From the NCBI RefSeq assembly GCF_002999335.1, contig NW_020312525.1, positions 1 to 64,000 on the forward strand: DNA of 64,000 bases. Reading direction: 5' to 3'. Below the pieces are notes generated by a model. That model searched no databases and was not told the origin of the DNA. It saw nothing but the letters and a program-made list of their open reading frames with translations. Shown here piece by piece: positions 57,317-64,000 of the stretch (positions are counted from its first letter, which is position 1; each line of letters starts with the position of its first letter). The stretch is from Cyclospora cayetanensis (Eukaryota; Apicomplexa; Conoidasida; Eucoccidiorida; Eimeriidae). Made by a program: the position numbers and the translations under genes.

Positions 57317-58837
57317 GAATCCCTGTGTGGGCTTGCCCCCCACTTCTAAAGCTGCGGGCTGTTAGGCAGAGGAACGCCCAGCGGCAGATGCGATGCATCC
57401 ACATTTCTCCACCTCCAACTGCTGTAGTAGCAGACTTCAGCCACTAGGGTTTTTCGTCCTTGTTTTGCACGCTAGTTTGCCAAACAAACGGATGAATAGC
57501 TAGCTGGCTCGCAACCTAGTTTTTCAGCTAATAGGCTGTCTATTAAGTAACAACTGTTGGTAAACATATTTCCACTAAACAGCACAGGTCTGTGATCTCT
57601 GACCTTCCCTTTTTCTCATTCATGCAACGATACGGTGCCTTAGCATCGTTACCGCTCTTGACCATGTGAGTGGGCTGCATGGGCTAATGGGTGGTCGTAA
57701 ATCTCTCTTGGCCAACCTTTCCTGTATGTGCACCGCAGTCGTAAGCTGCTCAGCTGTAGATTCGTTAGTTTGCAAGTGCATATGGTGGCGGCAGCTGTGT
57801 AGCAAGGTTTCGTGTTGTGAGGAGGCATCACAAGGTCCAGCTTTATACGAAGGTGACGTTTTGTCCCACGCCATCTATCACCAAAAGGCATGACAATCAG
57901 TGGCAACCAGCTTAAAAGAGATATGCAGCTTCCTCGCCTAATGACCTAGGGGGAGCTGAGTAGGCGTAGACAGCAGATGGAGCGGTCATTTGGAAAGATT
58001 GCAGGTGCCACCACTGCAGCTCGATTGCAAGTTCGCCGCGCCGCTGACTCCTTCTAAGGCGTCCCGTCTGCCGCAGCTTAAATGTAATTGAATGCTCTAC
58101 AGCAGCGTGCGTTTGAGACCAGCGCCTGCTTGCCATGATCATTGTGCTCAGGCTACCCGCGTGAACAAGGATCAGCGCTGTCAATTATGGTTTTAGTGGT
58201 GCCTACCAACAACTGGTAATCCATTTCGTTCATCTAAGAGTACATCCGTTTCTTCACATCCTAGCGGTGTGTGTAAGAGGCTGTGTTGTTTATGATGGGG
58301 CAGTCGAGGCTTAGCCGCCTGGGAGAGCTACACGCAGCAGCAGCAGCCAGCAGGCAAATTTAGCTGCCACTGCATCCGCGGCTTCGCTTAACCTTCTTTA
58401 CGTGGTTTCTGGATATGGGAGGTACCGTACCAAGCTTTTGTCAAAGGAATAGGAGCGGCAATGTGAAAACTACCAAATAGCCCGCCCTTTTGCCTCTTCC
58501 TAATCGGACTACGTGCCAAGCGTTCACCGCTTTAGTTCTAGTGCTCAATTTACCGTTGCTGACACTATTGACATAACTTGGGGCAAGCGATCGAGCTGTC
58601 CTTGAAATATTGAGCGGGTATGAAAGCATGTGGGTTTAAAAGGAGAGAGCGCGACAACAGAAGCAAATCCAAGTGCTACAAAGTGATGCTACACTGTTGT
58701 TGCCAGATTAGCAGCACAATCTCCTTGAGCCCTCTGCAATGCAACAACGTCGGGTATTAAAAAGCTGGAGGCATGGTACTCTAACGCCTACTCGTGGCGG
58801 TGCTGTTGCCGCTTCCCACCATACGGGGTGCTCCCCT
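57317..58837. other. Intergenic region between convergent genes, no gene seen
   Basis: Holds the 3' ends of the zinc-binding gene (+) and DNAJC21 (-). Short overlapping frames near 57620-57906 on both strands have no recognisable features. Confidence 0.45.
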
Positions 58838-61800
58838 TCATTTGGTCTTGCGCCCCTTGCCTACTGGGACAGGTTTTAAGGCAGCATGCCCTTCCTTCTT
58901 GATATGGTTGAAGAGAGCATTCCGTGTAGGGAAAAAAGTCCCACAAACAGCGCATGTCGTTTCCTTTGCTATTCCCTCTTTCGAGCCCGTCGTCTTCCCT
59001 GAGTCTGTTGCGCCTCCTGCTTCTGCTGATGAAGAGCAGTCCGCTGAAACTTTTGTTGCCTGCTTCCGCCTGCTGCCCTTCGGGCTGCTGGTACTTTTAG
59101 AATTATTGTTTTCTGCTTTACCTGGCAGCTGCTGACGCCGTGAATGGCGCTTGCGCCCTCCTTTGGGCGCTTCTACGCCGTCAGGCTGCTCGTCTTCAGA
59201 TTCTTCAGTAGCTACTGCTGCAACAGTCTCACCCGGTTCCTCGAGCTCTCCCCTACTGCAGTTGCTGCTGGTGCTGTCCCGACGGCGGCCCTTTGAGTGC
59301 CCCCATTGCGCTGTCCGTGAACCGGCTAGGCGCAGCAAAGCTTCGTCTGCGTCCTCTTCACTGTCGCTCTCGTCACTGCTGCAGCTGTCGTCACTATCGC
59401 CGCTGTCACAACTGCTGATACTCTCATCGCTGCTTATGTGCGGCAGATCGCTCCTGCCTTTGGAGGAGCTGGACACAGGAGAGCTGCTTCTGCTACTGCT
59501 GATTCTGCTCGCACCTGTTGCAGACGGTCCTTTGGTGGCTTGAGGCTGATTTCCCGAAGATTGTTCGCATTCATCTTCTGCTGATACAGCTGAGGTTCCC
59601 TCCTCCTCCTTATCGTGCCGCTCCTCTTTATCTTGCTGCTCGGCCTCTTGCGGTTTCGGTAATTCGTCATACCCCGCATCAAGACCCTCTAGATCTGCTT
59701 CCAGCTGTGCCGCGAGCCGTTTGACATTCTTCTTGTGTTTGAGGGACCGCGCATGAGCTTCGTACTGCTGCGCACTCCGGAAGTCCTTCTCACACACTTC
59801 GCAGACATAGATCACCTTCACCTGGCTGCTGTTGCTGCTAGTGCCCTTCTGTTGCTGCTGACGCGAAGCTTTATCAGCACCAACCACTGCTGCCGCTGGT
59901 GCACAGTCCGTGGTGCCGAGAGATCCAAGGCGGATGGGGCCCTCTGAGGGCGCCACGCTGCATGTGGCGTACCATGCTTCAAGAGCCTCATCGTCAGTTC
60001 GTTTCCTCCCCTCCGGCTGCTGCTCTTGATGTTGCCTCTCGATATCCGCCTCTGAGTCAGACGAGCCATTGTCGCAGTTGCTGCTGCTACTATCAGCAAA
60101 GGCGTAGCCCTGCTTTCTCAGGGCACGCCGCTCAGCCTTTAAGGCCTCATAGTACTCCTGCTGCTGTTGCTGCCGCTCTTGTCGCAGCAGCCGCTGCCGC
60201 TCCTGCAGCTGCCGCTGCTCCTCTTCCCGCGAGCGCTGCTCCTCTTGGCGTTGCTGTGCCTGCAGCCAAAAGAAGCGCATGCCACACAAGCTACCCTCGG
60301 TAAACTCGCGGCCCCAGTGGCATCAGCAACAGCAGCGCCAAAAGCAGCAGCACTCAGAGCACCCGCACAAACAGCTGCAGCAACGAAAGACGCGGCAGCA
60401 ATTGGGACATACCAAAACGGCTTGTCTAGCGACGACCCTCTGGTCTTTTCTTCGGACGTGCTGGACTAGCCGTCTAACGGTTTCGTTAAACTCCTTCTTC
60501 GCTTCTTTCCGCTTCTTTTGGTTATCTCGCTCCATCAACCGTCGATCTCCCCTGCTAACCCCTGCAGCAGCAGCAGCAGCAGCATTAGCAGCAGCGAAGT
60601 AACAGCAACACGCCCTTACCGGATCCGCCCTCTGTTTTACCGCTCCTAGAGTGTCTGTCATCAGCACCCAAAGAGCCTCATGGCAATGCGGCAGCTGGCA
60701 GAGGGAAGGAGTCCAATCGTGGGGCACCTGCTAAGTCTTTTGGAGACCACTCGTCAGCCTCGGCGAAGTCCCTCGCAGAAGAGAAGGCGGACCAGTACGC
60801 ATAAAAGGCGCCAGTTGTCTCCCAACTGCTGGCACCGCTTCCGAAAGAAGGCGCCTTCAACGCAACATCAAATTGCAAAGACAGGGAATCAGGGTATAGA
60901 TAAACAGTACATAGAACCTAAAATCCACAGAAATCCCCATATATGTATCCTTCCAGATGCAGCAGTCGTGACGCAGCGAGTCCACACACGCACACACAGA
61001 CACACATATACATGCATACATATACATATATATACATACATATACACACAGGTGGCCTGCCATCGAAGTTATGTAAAGAAGCATCATGAAGAAGTACAAA
61101 AGTGCTGATCTTGACGAGTACGCCGATCTGCGCTTGCGTCTCCGCTGGCTCGCGTGTCCCTTTCCGCACACCGCTGCGCTCCCCGCGAGTCAGACTCCCA
61201 GCATCGTTTTTGTTTGTGCCATGGCCTCTACCCTCCCTTTCATGCACCATCTCTCCAATGACTGCAGCCCTCTCCCTGACCCTCTCCCTCTTCCCTGCTT
61301 CTTGTCTGTGGGTGGTATATCGGAGTGAGGATGTACCTCGTTAGGAATAGGCTGCCTCCTTCTTTGGCAGTACTGCTTCTCCGCCTCTTCTATGTCTTTA
61401 AAGAGCTCCCTGTACACCTGGTAAAAAGCCCCATCCTCATCTCCAAAGCCTTTAAAACAGCTGGCGGAGAAGTATCCAAATAAGTTAATCCCAAAACCCT
61501 CGGCTCCAGGGGCCTCCTCCGCCGCTGAAGCTCCCAAGATCTTATCCCTGTGAGCGTCGTACCAGGCCCTCTCCTGCATAGGTAAAGGAGAGCAGCACGC
61601 AGCGTGCGGACAAGGTAAGATCCGTTGGAGGTGGAAAAAAGGATGAGGATGTATATGGCCGAAGGCAGCGCAGAGACTCGATGCACAGGAGGATAGATGC
61701 ATCTCAGTATGGAACGCAACGCGAACTGACGAAAGTGTTGCAACTGCCAACAAACGCAACGTAGGCAGCAAAAAGGATCACGCTGGAGGAGTCATGAATC

Positions 61801-62452
61801 TCCTCCAGTGGCTTAAGATGCAGAAGCCCACACGGACGGATGATAAGTGGTAGCACAAAATATCGGAAATGCAACAAGGCATCGGCTCAAGTGCGCAGCC
61901 AAGAAAGCAATACACAGCGATAGCTTTAGAGCTACAGATACTCCACGTGAAAGAGACTAAGGCGAAAAATCTTTGGGTCCGAAAGAAACAGACAGGCACA
62001 GGTGTGGGCAGCACAAAGGGCGCATTGGAGAGGCAGAGATGTGGGCAGTAAACGGAAAGCAATGGCGAGCTAGAGAGGGCTTCAGTGTGCAAGAAGCTGG
62101 TTTGAATGGCAGCAAGAGCTAAAGGTTGCCCCAAGGGCCCTTTAAGCCTCCCAAGTATAAGTAGCCGCTTCAGAGGGGAACCAGTGTTCCTGGGAGACAT
62201 CGAACAGCAGTGAGGAAGTGAGAAGGCTGCCTGAAGCCCTGAACCGACTTGAGGATCGCTCAGGCACTCATAGGCCTCCTGCAAGATCTGGAACTTGTAA
62301 GTTGCATTAGGATCATGAGGATTCTTGTCCGGGTGGCGCTCAATAGCACTCCGCCGATACGCCTTCTTTATTTCCTCGGGGCTCGCCGAAAAATCTATGC
62401 CCAAAATTGAGTAATAGCACTCTCGGGGTGACGACATCCTCAAATCCTCCAC
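58838..62452 (-). CDS. DNAJC21: DNAJC21/Jjj1-type co-chaperone of ribosome biogenesis
   Basis: In yeast (Jjj1) and man this protein works with Hsp70 in the cytosol to recycle shuttling factors from 60S pre-ribosomes. Five exons join with consistent phases: 62249-62452, 61337-61573, 60728-60854, 60437-60561 and 58838-60259, giving 704 residues. J domain: [20 protein letters not shown] with the HPD motif in [10 protein letters not shown], ending CLSDPQERAWYD. Then the family's central region: [50 protein letters not shown] and a charged coiled coil. Two C2H2 fingers: CEVCEKDF...H-x5-H in mid-protein and CAVCGTFF...H-x5-H near the C-terminus, as in the family. Between them is a Ser/Asp/Glu-rich linker of about 200 residues, longer than usual. 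Two donors start GTC (62248 and the exon 4 end, which could also be at 60434), so those borders are less sure. Confidence 0.93.
60563..60595 (-). repeat. CTG repeat forming the 3' end of an intron
   Basis: Read on the coding strand, the intron before exon 4 of DNAJC21 ends in about ten near-perfect CTG units and closes with CTGCAG just before the coding GGGTTAGC. The repeat therefore takes the place of the polypyrimidine tract and supplies the AG. Confidence 0.6.
60982..61050. repeat. CA/TA microsatellite in a DNAJC21 intron
   Basis: About 70 bases of alternating CA and TA dinucleotides with interspersed 'catacatata' units, lying wholly within the intron between exons 2 and 3 of DNAJC21. Expected to vary in length between strains. 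Confidence 0.85.
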
Positions 62453-63384
62453 AATGCACCACTGCGCCCTCGATGGTGAAACACGGAAAAGGACCCCAAA
62501 GTTATGACGGCTGTCCTACAAAGAGGAAAACGAGTACAGGCGCTGCTTCAAACGATGAAAGCTTGGGGGCCAATCAAGCAGATGCGGCATGAAAGACACT
62601 ACGGAGCAGGAACACGAGAAATGCCCCTGGGGCCCCCAAGTACAACCCTCTCCGCCCGTCTTCCTCCGTTGGTCTCTGATGATTTCAAAGATTGGGGGGT
62701 CAAAAGCTGCTCTTGAGAAGAGACATTGATAGAGCAACGACCAGGAAGGCCGTGGCCGACCTGACGGGCACCCAAAACCGGCAGCCCCGAGTGTCCTGCG
62801 TGAAAGGATCTAAGGACTGTGCAGGAGATACACTAAACATGTTTTACTTTCCACATGCACTGTCCTTGAAATATCTTCCGTCCATTTAGCAGTCCGAACA
62901 ACACCAATAAATGTTACGCGGAGGCCCCCAGTGGAGGGCCCCCACGGGAGTCTTGGAAGCTCCCTTCAGGAAAGCCTTAAATGTACAAGAGTAAAACCCT
63001 ACCCTTATGGCCCTATAAAGTATAGTGCGTTCTAACGTTAGTCCTAAGGCATGCAGACTAGAACTTGGCTTGCAAGTCTTACATAAACGCTCGACCTTCC
63101 AGGCAAAGGCCACAGATCCCGGAGCCCTCAACTCTGAAATCGCTCAACTCGCATCTATATGCAAAACTGTTCGTGCTATCAGTAAACTACAATGCACTTG
63201 CTGGAGAAAACAGGTGTCTGTGGAGCCCCACGGGCGCTAAAAGTGGAGACGCCGTAGCCTTCGCTGCTATGGGGAATTCCGGAGAGTAATGAGGCTCCTC
63301 CAAAGGTGCTGTGCGATGCAGCAACTGCTTTGTAAGGGACACATATAGCAGTGGTTGCTGGTCGCCGAGATCTGTGGTCCCCCC
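62453..63384. other. Promoter side of DNAJC21, no gene seen
   Basis: About 930 bases between the DNAJC21 start and the end of the next minus-strand gene. Only short frames without recognisable features. Confidence 0.45.
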
Positions 63385-64000
63385 CTACACATTTGCCTCG
63401 CCATGGATTGGGGGCCCTGTGGACGGTGTCGCCGATTCATCTGTTTGAGTCAAGAGACAGGTCTGCACAGGAGCCCCCTTACCCAAGTCCGATGTTCCCA
63501 CGGAGGCCTCTAAAGAGGCCTTTTGTGGGGGCTTATAGCAAACGCCTCCCCCATAGTTGTTTCTTAAGAACTGATTGGTAGGGATATCGTTTTCCTGAAC
63601 AGGGTGGGAGTCCCCCTGAGGAGCCCCGCATGGGCCCTCATCTCCTTCGTTGTCTTGTTTAGCCTTTATCATTGTCGTGGAGTTACCGTCCGGTCCTTCG
63701 CCCCTTCCGCTGCTGCTGTTCTTCGCAGGGGCACCCACAGCTGTAGCAGGGAGCCCCCTATTAATAACATACCGGAGCTGTCTCAGTTGTATCGCCTGGC
63801 AAGCGAGTTCCTCTTTTGCTTCCTGAAAGGCTTTATACAGCGCCCTACACTGAACACACCCTGTGGGGACATAGACAAATGGTCGCGGCGGGCCCCCGGA
63901 GGAGGCCCCAGGAACACCCTCCACGGGGCAATTGTTAGAGCCACCAAGGCCAGATGGAGCAGCAGCAAGTGCCGCTGGTGCTGGTGCGGCATCACTGGAA
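63385..64000 (-). CDS. C-terminal end of an unrecognised protein, runs off the window
   Basis: A frame open from the right edge to the stop at 63385, about 205 codons. The Met at 63924 is probably internal, because the frame continues upstream through an Ala/Pro/Gly-rich stretch. The conserved-looking part reads VPTGCVQCRALYKAFQEAKE and then a charged helix to about residue 60 from that Met: a CxxC next to a probable coiled coil, which could bind zinc. The rest is a polar low-complexity tail with two more cysteines. No family recognised. Confidence 0.5.
   Translation of the reverse strand, partial: SSDAAPAPAALAAAPSGLGGSNNCPVEGVPGASSGGPPRPFVYVPTGCVQCRALYKAFQEAKEELACQAIQLRQLRYVINRGLPATAVGAPAKNSSSGRGEGPDGNSTTMIKAKQDNEGDEGPCGAPQGDSHPVQENDIPTNQFLRNNYGGGVCYKPPQKASLEASVGTSDLGKGAPVQTCLLTQTDESATPSTGPPIHGEANV

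Noticed and set aside
61086..61344. Overlapping plus-strand frames near the microsatellite
   Set aside because: They lie opposite DNAJC21 intron 2 and the end of its second exon and have no motif of their own.

Overview
The window looks like nuclear DNA of an apicomplexan coccidian, most likely an Eimeria species. The evidence is an ApiAP2 transcription factor, genes with many introns, coding sequence full of CAG/CTG-encoded Gln, Ala, Ser and Leu runs, a large cysteine-rich secreted protein of the kind found in oocyst or sporocyst walls, a cilium-type protein (CFAP119-like) expected in flagellated microgametes, and decayed Ty3/gypsy chromoviruses. The species cannot be fixed from the sequence alone. 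All gene models are mine, built by joining reading frames across GT-AG introns and checking codon phase at each junction.

Layout. 0-2.6 kb: the end of cyclophilin H (+) faces a CFAP119-like gene (-). 5.5-8.0 kb: a three-exon, 42-cysteine secreted protein (+). 9.8-10.7 kb: LSm5 (-), divergent from a 747-residue helical-repeat (HPR-like) putative mitochondrial RNA-binding protein at 11.6-14.3 kb (+). 14.3-22.3 kb: gene-poor DNA with chromovirus remnants. 22.4-27.8 kb: an ApiAP2 factor (+) converging on a five-exon DEAD-box helicase with a GUCT-like tail (-). 28-37 kb: gene-poor DNA holding the best preserved chromovirus, on the minus strand between two diverged direct repeats that look like LTRs. 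37.4-39.4 kb: a gene built of all phase-0 exons, several carrying a repeat around an R-D-K/R-A-x-C core (-). 40-47 kb: more chromovirus remnants. 47.1-54.9 kb: a large HECT ubiquitin ligase of UBE3B/UBE3C type (-). 56.0-57.3 kb: a small zinc-binding protein (+). 58.8-62.5 kb: a DNAJC21/Jjj1 co-chaperone (-). From 63.4 kb: the 3' end of an unrecognised gene that runs off the right edge.

The genes do not form a pathway. Most are housekeeping: spliceosome and mRNA decay (cyclophilin H, LSm5), ribosome biogenesis (DNAJC21), organellar RNA metabolism (HPR-like protein, DEAD-box/GUCT helicase) and ubiquitin transfer (HECT). The lineage-specific parts are the ApiAP2 factor, the cysteine-rich protein and the repeat gene at 37-39 kb. 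Gene-dense, CAG-rich blocks alternate with 6-9 kb blocks without recognisable host genes, and all transposon remnants lie in the latter.
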